From positions 1,362,624,393 through 1,362,688,392 of the forward strand of contig OY728130.1 in the NCBI GenBank assembly GCA_963277665.1: a stretch of 64,000 nucleotides of DNA, read 5' to 3'. The stretch's first letter is position 1. Each line of letters begins with the position of its first letter. The notes under the pieces are model-generated. The model searched no databases, was not told the DNA's origin, and saw nothing but the letters and a program-made list of their open reading frames with translations. The DNA is from Viscum album (lineage: Eukaryota > Streptophyta > Magnoliopsida > Santalales > Viscaceae). Below, one piece after another: positions 1-10,482 of the stretch. Position numbers and translations under genes: made by a program.

Positions 1-293
1 TCCTGTATAATGATTTAAATCATGTTATCAACTTATTCCAGAATCATATTCATTGTTATTATATCATATATGGTCCACTTATGACTTTGTATTACCCGTT
101 CTTTTGTAAATTCATGTTAAAGTAGTGTTTTGGGTAAAATCGTCTCATTTGTCGTTCGTGTTTTTAACTTGTAATTATTAATATGATTACTTGGATCATG
201 ATTACTTATATCCAGAATTTAAAACATGATTTATATATAATATATATTCAGAATATATATATATATAATATCAATAAATGGAATGAAATACAC

Positions 294-331
294 CGTTCAT
301 GGAGACGGTAGTCCGTACGTACGCATGAACG
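294..331. repeat. LTR hairpin motif, copy 1 (left LTR)
   Basis: Arms CGTTCATG (294-301) and CATGAACG (324-331) are perfect inverted repeats. They enclose a 22-nt core that contains ACGG-TAGT-CCGT, itself able to form a small stem, followed by the palindromic CGTACGTACG. The same core recurs in copies 2 and 3 with different arm sequences that still pair. Confidence 0.75.
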
Positions 332-489
332 CTGTTTTCGTTTCCTTATTGAATTGAATGGAATTAAGTAGATGAAATACATATAAATTTACATAAATCC
401 AGTATCATTATTATGTCATATATTTCATTAGTACTTATTATATATACTTTATAATCAATAATGAATGGTTAATCATCGAGAATGAATCT

Positions 490-534
490 CATCGTGTCGT
501 GGAGACGGTAGTCCGTACGTACGCACGAGCGATG
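490..534. repeat. LTR hairpin motif, copy 2 (left LTR)
   Basis: The core matches copy 1. The inner arm is TCGTG/CACGA (497-501 and 524-528) and the outer arm CATCG/CGATG (490-494 and 530-534), with a small internal bulge. The arm sequence differs entirely from copy 1 yet still pairs. Confidence 0.72.
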
Positions 535-674
535 ATATCGTTCCCATGGTCGTGGAATTGTGTTGAAGTGTATGTAGACTATTTCAGTATCAATATCACT
601 TTATAATAATCATATATAGTTACTCATTACACCATTATACCCATCCTATTAAGGTGGTGGTGGAAAATAGATTA

Positions 675-719
675 CACCACGGCGTGGAGACGGTATTCCG
701 TACGTACGCACGCGCGGTG
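675..719. repeat. LTR hairpin motif, copy 3 (left LTR)
   Basis: The core has one change (GGTATT for GGTAGT). The inner arm is GCGTG/CACGC (682-686 and 709-713) and the outer arm CACC/GGTG (675-678 and 716-719). This is a third, unrelated arm sequence that again keeps pairing. Confidence 0.72.
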
Positions 720-1055
720 ATTTCATTTTTCCGTAGGATGGATAGAAGGTGAATTAGGGTTGTTTCATACTTATAATAACATATCAGTATATGAGTGATA
801 CTGATGTTATTACTTCATAATGAAACAACTAATGAAGAAGAAGTGGAAGAAGAAATAAAGATGAAAGAATCAGTAACGGACATTACCTCTTCTTTGAAGC
901 GCCTCTTTGAGATCTCCTCTTAGGGCACTAAAATTGGTCTTTGAGGAAGACCAGAACATCTAGGATCTTTCTAGGGAAGTGGAGAAGGGAATTTGGAAGG
1001 TTTTGGCCGAGATTGAAGGCTCAAAGTGGTGTGAGGAAGAGAGGGAGGAGGTGCC

Positions 1056-1063
1056 CTTTTATA
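1056..1063 (-). promoter_or_regulatory. TATA box in left LTR
   Basis: The minus strand reads TATAAAAG inside a short symmetrical context (CCCTTATAAAAGGG). It is followed downstream by a CT-rich stretch, as is common near plant transcription starts. The equivalent site in the right LTR is 8087-8094. The promoter role is inferred from motif and position. Confidence 0.5.
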
Positions 1064-3226
1064 AGGGAGGAGAGGGGCACCTTTGGAATTCTTAAAACCA
1101 TTAATTTATAATAAATATAAACCCACTTAAAAACATCAAAAAATGACACATATTCTAATATTAGATAAGATAATTTTGTAATCTAATCAACCAATAGAAT
1201 TTAGACATGTTAGGAATTTATTTTGAACATTATCAACATGATTTATCCTTATTTAATCAATTTAATTTTATTTGTGGTAATAACATTCTAAATTTTAAAT
1301 TATAACAAATAATTACTTATTTGTTGTGAATTGTCCATAATTGGATATTTAATAATATTTTAGATCATATAAATTTAAATTTATAAATTTTAAATATTTT
1401 TGTGATTTTTAAACTATTTTATAATATGTTATTTTTATAAAATAACAATAGTGTCAATTTGGACACTATTCATTTATTTGAATTTAAATAAAATAAATAC
1501 AAAAGATATGTTCGAACTAAAATTATTAATAGATAAAATGAAATATGTATCTATAAAATTACTGGAGCACATTAAATAGTTCATATAATATTTATTTTAT
1601 TATTTTTAAAACCATTTATTTGGTTTATCTCTTAATAAAATAAATACTACAACACTTTTGTATAATTATTTCATATACTTATTTGTTGCCTAAAAATTAA
1701 AACTAAAATCCTATGATGAAAATAAATCTATTACCTTTCACAATAATACTTTTACTCGAATTTATCATCTTAAAATCACAATATTTAAATTGTTATATTT
1801 ATTAAATTATGAAGGTGACAACTTTGGCATCATTTAAAATAAAATAATATAAGTGTCATAATCGCTTTTATAAGGCTCAAAATGGTCAAATATACGACCA
1901 TTCGATGCTTATTGTTTACAGTTACATGGAAAATAAGTTTTGTTTAGGGTTTCGGGCATTTTATGGTCACTATTTGTTTAATAAAAACTATATTCTTGAT
2001 TTTTCACTAGATAAACAATTTCTGCATCACTATTGTGTCATAATTAATGATAATTATTTAATCCCTAAAAATTATAAATTAATTTATATGATGTATATAA
2101 TTTCAGTATCTTTCTGGAGACTATTCATGTTCGAAGTTTCATGAAGTTTATCACTAGATTAAAATTATTATACTTATAAGATTTAAGAAAGTGACATGTT
2201 GTCACATTCTTTGGTTTTAATAATAATTAAATTATTTTCATTGACAAAATTTAATAAAATGAATCTAATCTGACCCTTAGGTGATATGGGTTAACTTTGA
2301 GTCATCCAATAGGATTTTTACATTTGTTAGGGTAATTTTAAAATATTATATTTACCCTTAATTACCCGATTTACCTTTAACTATGGTAAATAAAATTGAC
2401 CGTAGTTACTATTCATAATTCCCAAAAATAAATAGTATCTTATTAATATAATTTCGATCCACTGATTCCAAATATGGAATCCATTTTTCCAAATTCAATA
2501 CACAAAAGTTGCAGAAATTAAATTAAAATTAATCCCATTGTCGAAAGAAAACGGGTTTTTCTTTAAAACATTGCAAAAGATTGAATTGATTTAACCTACG
2601 AATTCAAGGTAAAATCAATGCTAATGACATACATTATATTAAATGGTAAAAATATATTCTATTTATACTTAAAAACCATTCAATATTATAATTTAACCAC
2701 ATAAGATATTATGATGAAAAAAGTTGTTTTTAATTAAAATATAGCATGTTTTTACTATTCATTAAAATATGAAAGTTATCGGAAAAATATCAAAACTTTA
2801 TCTAATTTAATTTTTATATCCTGATTCAAAAGAAGAATTTTATTTTGTCAAATTGGACTTATAAACATTTCAAAAACTAGATTTAAAGTCGGTGCGCCAT
2901 CAAAAGGCGGCAAAACTGCATTTTTTGAAAAATACTTATTTTACCCGAAAAATTTATTTTGTTCTTATACCATGTTCTAGAAATGTGTAAGATGAATAAT
3001 AATGTTATAAAATTCAAAATTTAGTTAACACTATTCATAACTGCTAGTTCATAACAATATTATAATAATATATCGTTGTTTAATAAAACCCGGTATTACG
3101 TACAACACACGCTATCGTGGAAGGTCGCGATTGCGTGTAATGCAAGTCAAGTCAGGGTTGCGTGTTGTGCAAGAATCCTTCGTTGTTTCGTATAATAGGA
3201 TCCAACCATATTTCATTTATACATTG

Positions 3227-3265
<39 letters not shown>

Positions 3266-3465
3266 TACACATACTCAATGTTGCGTAGAATGACTATTAT
3301 AAAACGAACATGAAATTGTGTGTAACACGATCCAAGAATAGTGTTGCGTATACTGCAAGCTAATACGGTGTTGCGTATAGCGCAAGGTAATCTTGGTGTA
3401 GCATACAACACAAGAAATTAATGAAATTAAAAAGAATATTTTTCATAAAATCTCGGGGTGTTACA

Positions 3466-3480
3466 TTCTACCCCCCTTAA
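3466..3480 (-). promoter_or_regulatory. Polypurine tract of the non-autonomous gypsy element
   Basis: The minus strand reads TTAAGGGGGGTAGAA directly before the 3' LTR start TGTAACACC. This is the expected place and composition for the plus-strand DNA priming site. It fixes the orientation of the element. Confidence 0.85.
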
Positions 3481-4151
3481 AATGAATTTCTCCTTCGAAA
3501 TTCGTCGGGGTTATAAATTGTTTACTATTCAAAAGTTTCTTTAATAGAAACGCACATCGTAAAAAGGAATACCAAAACATATCTTTAAAAACTAAAGTAT
3601 AAAACTTAATGGTTACCCAAGTTGACTAATCACTGGGTATCCACATAGGAGAACATAGGTGAAAATATGGACATGGAAGAGAAATCTAACCGTCATGTTC
3701 TGATGGAGAGTGGTAGAGAACATGGCTATGGAAAAGCCAACAATCACAAATCCATAAATTTGTGAAGATCTAAGGTACCATCTGATTAATCAGATATAAG
3801 AGCACTGGGACAACATTTTTGGTTTTCAAGATCGTTTCCCTAAAGTTGAAGAATTCGAATTAGAATAAATACTTGCTTTATTGTGGTACAATCTCACTGT
3901 TGTTCGTGCCTTGAACAATTTCCACTTCATCTCTTAAGTAAATGAAGTTGAATTTGTTATTCGTGAAGTGTTATCATATCATGTGATAGAATGATGGGTC
4001 ATTCCATCTATCTCAAACAAAAGGTTAGAAAATTTATCAAAAAATACATAAGTCCATCTATAGTGAGATTCATCATATAGGGTTTCTAAAATGGACTTAT
4101 ACTTCATATATCATACCGCTTAACAAAATAAAACTAGTTTCTACTAAACAG
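3481..4151. other. Non-coding internal segment next to the polypurine tract
   Basis: This is element 1 interior where pol would lie in an autonomous relative. No RT, RNase H or integrase similarity is visible in any frame, and no repeat stands out. Confidence 0.6.
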
Positions 4152-4275
4152 GGACTTCCTGTAGGCCAATGGTAGGCGATAAAGGCCAGTCTCACTTCGG
4201 TTGTGGGTTCGATTCCCACATCCTTGTCCGACGCGATGGGCTGTCGCCCGTCCTGCAGGTTGTCCTTTTTCTAAA
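4152..4275 (+). repeat. tRNA-derived SINE-like segment
   Basis: The plus strand holds an A-box-like TAGGCCAATGG (4162-4172) and a canonical B box GGTTCGATTCC (4206-4216). The B box sits in a T-arm-like GTGGG...CCCAC stem. After it comes a GC-rich body (GGGCTGTCGCCC hairpin) unlike the AT-rich surroundings. An acceptor stem is not evident, so this is not a working tRNA gene. Likely a SINE or tRNA-like insertion, or a tRNA-like part of the retroelement itself. A clear target duplication was not found. The open frame across it on the minus strand (4134-4361) is incidental. Confidence 0.5.
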
Positions 4276-4923
4276 ACTATATTACTATAACATCCCATCA
4301 ATAATATCGAAAAAAAACTTCTATCCTTAAACAATACTAACTTATGTCCAACATAATCCATTCCAATCTTTAGGCTTATCCATAATACTGTATTCCATTC
4401 TCATAACATAGTGAAAACGATTACCAGAGATTTAATACCATCGTTGATCCCCATATATCATAAGATATGTTTTTTTGGTCACATTCCAAACATTCAAAGT
4501 CCTTAATCATGTATTCTCTTGAATACCCATTGAACCTTAGTGAAAACATGAATGCAGTTAAAAGTTAACACTTTCCACATACCAAAATCCTCAAAATACT
4601 AAATACTCAAACCATGATATCACATAGTCCTTATATCAATCATGAGCTCATGAATACAATCAAATACTTCATTATCTTATTATTCCTTCATTATGCCCAT
4701 ATCATCTACTTTCCAAAAAAAATATCTGAATAACATTTCATGGTTACTAGTACCATTAATCATACACTTTAAAAACTTAGGAAAGACAATAGTGTAACAA
4801 TCCTTAGATGTCTCTTTATTCCATAGTACCATGAGATTACTTATACAACATTGCACATGATAAACATGTAATCATTCCACTACATTCTTAAACCATTGAC
4901 CGAGCTTCAATAATTCTTTCATC
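4276..4923. other. Non-coding internal segment downstream of gag
   Basis: AT-rich DNA lies between the gag stop and the tRNA-like segment. No protease or other pol domain, open frame of note or repeat is visible. Confidence 0.6.
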
Positions 4924-5457
4924 TCACATATCATTTGTAGTCTTTTCATCATCATCCACATAAATACTACCCATACAACCATAATGATTCTCTTCATGAG
5001 ACTTTCCCTTAGGGCATTGGTTTGCATAATGCCCGTACATTCCACATTTAAAACATTTAACCATTGTTGATGTCGTAGCAATACCATTATCCTCATCCCT
5101 GGTGTTAACTGAACCTTTTCCTTTGCACTTACTGGCTTTGTGTCCTTCTTTTCCACACCCAAAGCATCTTCCAGTTACTTTGAAACATTCTCCTTGATGC
5201 CTCTTCCCACATGATTTACATAGGGGAAATTGAACTTTCTTTCCTCTATGATCATCATGAAACTCCATCTTTCTCTTATTAGCCGAGTCAGGAAACTTAC
5301 CAAATTTAACTTTATTGATCGTATTATGAGATTTCTGATTCGGCATAATAATGATGTTTGGACTTCCAAATCCCATTTCATTTGGTTGCTCATGAAGAAT
5401 GTCATTCCATTGTCCATCATATTCTCTATTATCGTGAATCATCTTGTTTCCAGCCAT
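4924..5457 (-). CDS. Capsid-deleted Gag with three zinc knuckles (177 aa)
   Basis: Nucleocapsid part of a Ty3/gypsy Gag, which in the family binds element RNA for packaging. Starting at the ATG at 5457 (protein begins MAGNKM), residues 80-91 form a CX2CX3HX3C knuckle. Residues 98-111 and 135-148 are classic CX2CX4HX4C knuckles, with basic residues between and an acidic tail. The start lies about 250 nt after the primer-binding site. A typical gypsy Gag is roughly twice as long: here an N-terminal stretch of about 40 residues, similar to the start of the relic gag near 21330, runs almost straight into the knuckle region, so the capsid domain is missing. The frame is open with no stops, unlike every other coding relic here. 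Translation and function are inferred. Confidence 0.8.
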   Translation of the reverse strand: MAGNKMIHDNREYDGQWNDILHEQPNEMGFGSPNIIIMPNQKSHNTINKVKFGKFPDSANKRKMEFHDDHRGKKVQFPLCKSCGKRHQGECFKVTGRCFGCGKEGHKASKCKGKGSVNTRDEDNGIATTSTMVKCFKCGMYGHYANQCPKGKSHEENHYGCMGSIYVDDDEKTTNDM

Positions 5458-5705
5458 TTTCTAAAACCCAAAAAGAATAGTGTGAGAGGCAAAAAACATG
5501 CTAGGGGAAACCAACATAATAAAGGGGGAGTACCTTCAATATCTAACATCTTAGGTTTAATTCTATGATCATTAGCGTAATTATAGTACTATAACCTATA
5601 CGTATACTTAACCTTAGGGACATCCCTTGACATACCTTAGAAATATCTCTAGGGATCTCACTAACGTTTTCGCATCCTAGTTTCCAAAGGTTGACTAAAC
5701 CTTTC

Positions 5706-5718
5706 CTCTAATACCAAC
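5706..5718 (-). promoter_or_regulatory. Primer-binding site (initiator tRNA-Met type)
   Basis: The minus strand reads TTGGTATTAGAGG right after the LTR end CTACA. It is close to the usual plant PBS for initiator tRNA-Met (TGGTATCAGAGC). A near-identical arrangement sits at 21541-21553 in the older relic. Confidence 0.8.
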
Positions 5719-7324
5719 TGTAGAGACCCAAAGCTTGACTTACATGGACATTACATTACTTTTGCGGAATACTTAGTACATAACAAAAAAACACACACAC
5801 AAGGATGGTAATAGTTTAGTGTCTTTGGAAACTCGGAATATAATCTTCTAATCGTGGTGAATGATCTTCAACATCTCCCATAAAGATCTTACCTTTTTTT
5901 ACCTAAAACCTTTCTTTATATCCTGGGGAAAAGAAAACATAAAAGGGTGAGCTCAAATGCTCAGTAAAGGTAAACAAAAGAAATATCAATCACATCATAT
6001 ACATAACTTTTGGAAATCTTAACCTGTAAAAGAGAGCATAATTTCATAACATGGGATAAATCAAGGCAGTGAAATGTAATCACAATAATCATAACATAAA
6101 ACATTAAACTTTGTGGCATACACACATAATCATAGAGAATCATTTCTTGTTAGTCAAGACTCATTGCCAAGACTATCTTAGTGGACAAAGTCCCTTTCTG
6201 AACCGAGTCACCCTCGTTTCAGTCCTGTTTCACTGAACAGGTATAACCTACCATTCCAGCCATGTCTATCTCATGATATATAAAATCTTTACCCAATGCA
6301 TTGGAGGGAGATATAGGTCCCACCCATCTCATAATGATACCATTCTTATGTGTGCCACAAAATAATAAATCATACATCATTTCATAACCCATGTAGTAAA
6401 AATGGGATTCGTAAACATCGTGACAACATAAAACAATTCATATAAGATAAAGGAATTCATAAAAATTATTCCATCACAACATAACCAAATCAATGTAATA
6501 ATAGGGATAGAAACAGAACCCTATGTTATCTTAGATGGAAAATAATTTTGATAAAACACTTGAAATGAATTCTTGAGGAAAATATCCTTTCTTCTTCAAA
6601 ATCAATTTCTTTTCACAAAACGTCATGCAATTTTAAAAGAAAGAGATTTTATTGAAAATAGTCATGAAATATTTTGGAGGAAGCTTCATGAAAATAAGGC
6701 TTAATAAAACCGTAAAAATCCGTTCGTGCAGTATAAGTTAAAAAAAAACATTCTTCGTACTTTTGTCGGAAAAGTCAAAAAGTACCTCATACGAAAAACG
6801 ACAAAAGATTCCTTTCATATCCTTTACTAAAAACTCACCAAAGGGTAAAATTAGATTTAAACAATTTTAGGTGGATGGAAATAATATTAAATATTGAGGA
6901 AACATGTATGTGGATGATAAAATACACCCCAATAAATACCAAATTATAAACAATCTCAGATAAAAATGAGATTGTGATATTTTCCTTACCTTAGGTCCGA
7001 CTTGCTTTGTAAGTGTCCGAACCTCCTGTATAATGATTTAAATCATGTTATCGACTTATTACATAATCATATTCATTGTTATTATATCATATATGGTCCA
7101 CTTATGACTTTATATTACCCGTTCTTTTGTAAATTCATGTTAAAGTAGCGTTTTGGGTAAAATCGTCTCATTTGTCGTTCGTGTTTTTAACTTGTAATTA
7201 TTAATATAATTACTTGGATCATGATTACTTATATCCAGAATGTAAAACATGATTTCTATATAATATATATTCAGAATATATATATATATATATATAAAAT
7301 ATCAATAAATGGAATGAAATACAC

Positions 7325-7362
7325 CGTTCATGGAGACGGTAGTCCGTACGTACGCATGAACG
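7325..7362. repeat. LTR hairpin motif, copy 1 (right LTR)
   Basis: This copy matches the left-LTR copy, with arms CGTTCATG and CATGAACG around the conserved core. It would lie in the 5' leader of the element's RNA. Confidence 0.75.
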
Positions 7363-7520
7363 CTGTTTTCGTTTCCTTATTGAAGTGAATGGAATTAAGT
7401 AGATGACATAAATATAAATTTACATAAATCCAGTATCATTATTATGTCATATATTTCATTAGTACTTATTATATATACTTTATAATCATTCATGAATGGT
7501 TAATCATTGAGAATGAATCT

Positions 7521-7565
7521 CATCGCGTCGTGGAGACGGTAGTCCGTACCTACGCACGAGCGATG
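7521..7565. repeat. LTR hairpin motif, copy 2 (right LTR)
   Basis: The outer arm here is CATCGC/GCGATG, six Watson-Crick pairs. In the left LTR the same position reads CATCGT, which would give a wobble pair, so the difference between the LTRs keeps pairing possible. The inner arm TCGTG/CACGA is unchanged. The core has one substitution (CGTACC for CGTACG). Confidence 0.7.
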
Positions 7566-7705
7566 ATATCGTTCACATGGTCGTGGAATTGTGTTGAAGT
7601 GTATGTAGACTATTTAAGTATCAATATAAATTTATAATAATCATATATAGTTACTCATTACACCATTATACCCATCCTATTAAGGTGGTGGTGGAAAATA
7701 TATTA

Positions 7706-7750
7706 CACGACGACGTGGAGACGGTATTCCGTACGTACGCACGCGCGGTG
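7706..7750. repeat. LTR hairpin motif, copy 3 (right LTR), partly decayed
   Basis: The core is intact, but the left arm has changed (CACG...ACGTG) against right arms CACGC and GGTG. Some pairs of the left-LTR version are therefore lost. This looks like mutation after insertion. Confidence 0.6.
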
Positions 7751-8086
7751 ATTTCATTTTTCCGTAGGATGGATAGAAGGTGAATTAGGGTTGTTTCATA
7801 CTTATAATAACATATCAGTATATGAGTGATACTGATGTTATTAATTCATAATGAAACAACTAAAGAAGAATAAGTGGAAGAAGAAATAAAGATGAAATAA
7901 TCGGTAACGGACATTACCTCTTCTTTGAAGCGCCCCTTTGAGATCTCCTCTTAGGGCACTAAAATTGGTCTTTGAGGAAGCCCAGAACCTCTAGGATGTT
8001 TCTAGGGAAGTGGAGAAGGGAATTTGGCAGGGGTTGGCCGAGCTTGAATGCTCAAAGTGGTGTGAGGAAGAGAGGGAGGAGGTGCC

Positions 8087-8094
8087 CTTTTATA
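8087..8094 (-). promoter_or_regulatory. TATA box in right (5') LTR, probable element promoter
   Basis: This is the same TATAAAAG motif as in the left LTR, conserved with its CT-rich downstream flank. Since this copy is the 5' LTR of a minus-strand element, transcription would start near 8055-8060 and run leftward through the three hairpins towards gag at 5457. Confidence 0.55.
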
Positions 8095-10482
8095 AGGGAG
8101 GAGAGGGGCACCTTTGGAATTCATAAAAATATTAATTTATAATAAATCTAACCCCACTTAAAAACATCCAAAAATGACACATATTAGAATATTAGATAAG
8201 ATAAGGTTGTAATCTCATCAACCAATAGAATTTAGACATGTTAGGAATTTATTTTAAACATTATCAACATGATTTATCCTTATTTAATCAATTTAATTTT
8301 ATTTGTGGTAATAACATTCTAAATTTTAAATTATAAAAAATAATTACTTATTTGTTGTGAATTGTCCATAATTGGATATTTAATAACATTTTAGATCATA
8401 TAAATTTAAATTTTTAATTTTTAAATATTTTTGTGATTTTTAAAGTATTTTATAATATGTTATTTTTATAAAATAACAATAGTGTCAATTTAGACACTAT
8501 TCATTTATTTGAATTTAAATAAAATAAATACAGAAGATATGTTCGAACTAAAATCTTTAATAGATAAAATGTCATATGTATCTATAAAATTAATGGAGCA
8601 CATTAAATATTTCATATAATATTTATTTTATTATTTTTAAAACCATTTATTTGGTTTATCTCTTAATAAAATAAATTCTACAACATTTTTGTATAATTAT
8701 TTCATATACTTATTTGTTTCCTAAAAATTAAAAATAAAATCCTATGATGAAAATAAATCTATTACCTTTCACAATAATACTTTTACTCGATTTTATCATC
8801 TTAAAATCACAATATTTAAATTGTTATATTTATTAAAATATGAAGGTGACAACTTTGGCATCATTTAAAATAAAATAATATAAGTGTCATAATCGCTTTT
8901 ATAAGGCTCCAAATGGTCAAATATTAGACCATTGGATGATTATGGTTTACAATTACATGGAAAATAAGTTTTGGTTAGGGTTTTGGGCATTTTATGGTCA
9001 CTATTTGTTTAATAAAAACTATATTCTTGATTTTTCACTAGATAAACAATTTCTCCATCACTATTGTGTCATAATTAATGATAATTATTTAATCCCTAAA
9101 AATTATAAATTAATTTATATGATGTATATAATTTCAGTATCTTTCTGGAGACTATTCATGTTTGAAGTTACATGAAGTTTATCACTAGATTAAAATTATT
9201 ATACTTATAGGATTTAAGAAAGTGACATGTTGTCACATTCTTTGGTTTTAATAATAATTAAATTATTTTCAATGAAAAAATTTAATAAAATGATTCTAAT
9301 CCGACCCTTAGGTGATATGGGTCGACTTTTAGTCATCCAATAGGATTTTGACATTTGTTAGGGTAATTTTAAATTATTATATTTACCCTTAATTACCCGA
9401 TTTACCTTTAACTATGGTAAATAAAATTTACCGTAGTTACTATTCATAATTCCCAAAAATAAAAAGTAGATTATTAATATAATTTGGATCCACTTATTCC
9501 AAATATGGAATCCATTTTTCCAAATTCAATATACAAAAGTTGCAGAAATTAAATTAAAATTAATCCCGTTGTCGAAAGAAAACGAGTTTTTCTTTAAAAC
9601 ATTGCAAAAGATTGAATTGATTTAACCTACGAATTCAAGGTAAAATCAATGCTAATGACATACATTATATTAAATGGTAAAAATATATTCTATTTATACT
9701 TAAAAACCATTCAATATTATAATTTAACCACATAAGATATTACGATGAAAAAAGTAGTTTTTAATTAAAATATAGTGTGTTTTTACTATTCATTAAAATA
9801 TGAAAGTTATCGGAAAAATATCAAAACTTTATCTAATGTAAATTTTTATATAATGATTCAAAAGAAGAATTTTATTTTGTCAAATTGGACTTATAAACAT
9901 TTAAAAAACTAGATTTAAAGTCGGTGCGCCATCAAAAGGCGGCAAAACTGCATTTTTTGAAAAATACTTATTTTACCCGAAAAATTTATTTTGTTCTTAT
10001 ACCATGTTCTAGAAATGTGTAAGATGAATAATAATGTTATAAAATTCAAAATTTAGTTATCATTATTCATAACGGCTAGTTCATAACAATATTATAATAA
10101 TATATCGTTGTTTAGTAAAACCCGGTATTGCGTACAACACACGCTATCGAGGAAGGTCGCGATTGCGTGTAATGCAAGTCAAGTCAGGTTTGCGTGTTGT
10201 GCAAGAATCCTTCGTTGTTTCGTATAACAGGATCCAACCATATTTCATTTATACATTGAAAATATATATATATATATAGACATACACATACTCAATGTTG
10301 CGTAGAATGACTATTATAAAACGAACATGAAATTGTGTGTAACACGATCCAAGAATAGTGTTGCGTATACTGCAAGCTAATACGGTGTTGCGTATAGCGC
10401 AAGGTAATCTTGGTGTAGCATACAACACAAGACATTAAGGAAATTAAAAAGAATATTTTTCATAAAATCTCGGGGTGTTACA

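Larger units (their letters stand above)
1..3465 (-). repeat. 3' LTR (left copy), partial
   Basis: Base 1 aligns with base 7024 of the right LTR. The two copies stay collinear to their shared end GGTGTTACA at 3465 and 10482, with a few mismatches per 60 bases, so the insertion is fairly young. Differences include the length of an AT microsatellite (about 3229-3261 here, much shorter at 10261-10278). This copy holds three structured repeats (294-719) and a minus-strand TATA box (1056-1063). The open frame at 1905-2144 recurs in the other LTR at 8936-9175 but has no recognisable domain, so I treat it as chance. Confidence 0.93.
1..10482 (-). mobile_element. Non-autonomous Ty3/gypsy LTR retrotransposon with giant LTRs, truncated by the window edge
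   Basis: Two long direct repeats (1-3465 and 5720-10482) flank about 2.25 kb. Read on the minus strand, the LTR begins TGTAACACCCCGAG and ends GGGTCTCTACA. A primer-binding site abuts the right copy and a polypurine tract abuts the left copy, so the element runs right to left and its 5' LTR is 5720-10482. The interior encodes only a short Gag with zinc knuckles. No protease, RT, RNase H or integrase is visible, so movement would need enzymes supplied in trans. LTRs longer than the interior plus a gag remnant resemble LARD or TR-GAG elements. The right end interrupts a CACTA gene at 10483. The outer part of the left LTR (about 1.3 kb by alignment) and the left target duplication lie outside the window. 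Confidence 0.9.
5720..10482 (-). repeat. 5' LTR (right copy), complete, about 4.76 kb
   Basis: This copy runs from TGTAGAGACCC on the plus strand, next to the primer-binding site, to GGGGTGTTACA, next to the interrupted CACTA gene. Its ends are TG...CA in both orientations. It is unusually long for an LTR. The minus-strand TATA box at 8087-8094 puts the likely transcription start near 8055-8060. That leaves roughly 2.3 kb of R-U5 leader before the primer-binding site, containing the three hairpin repeats at 7325-7750. Confidence 0.93.

Noticed and set aside
1905..2144. 79-codon ORF on the plus strand, also present at 8936-9175
   Set aside because: It is repeated only because it lies in both LTRs. 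It has no domain, atypical AT-driven composition, and runs against the element's orientation.
4134..4361. 75-codon minus-strand ORF over the tRNA-like segment
   Set aside because: The sequence is explained by A and B boxes on the other strand, and the protein has no recognisable feature.
5230..5568. 112-codon plus-strand ORF overlapping gag
   Set aside because: It is the antisense shadow of the zinc-knuckle gag, with no domain of its own.
7024..10482. Independent tandem duplication of genomic DNA
   Set aside because: PBS, polypurine tract and terminal TG...CA show these are LTRs of one retrotransposon.
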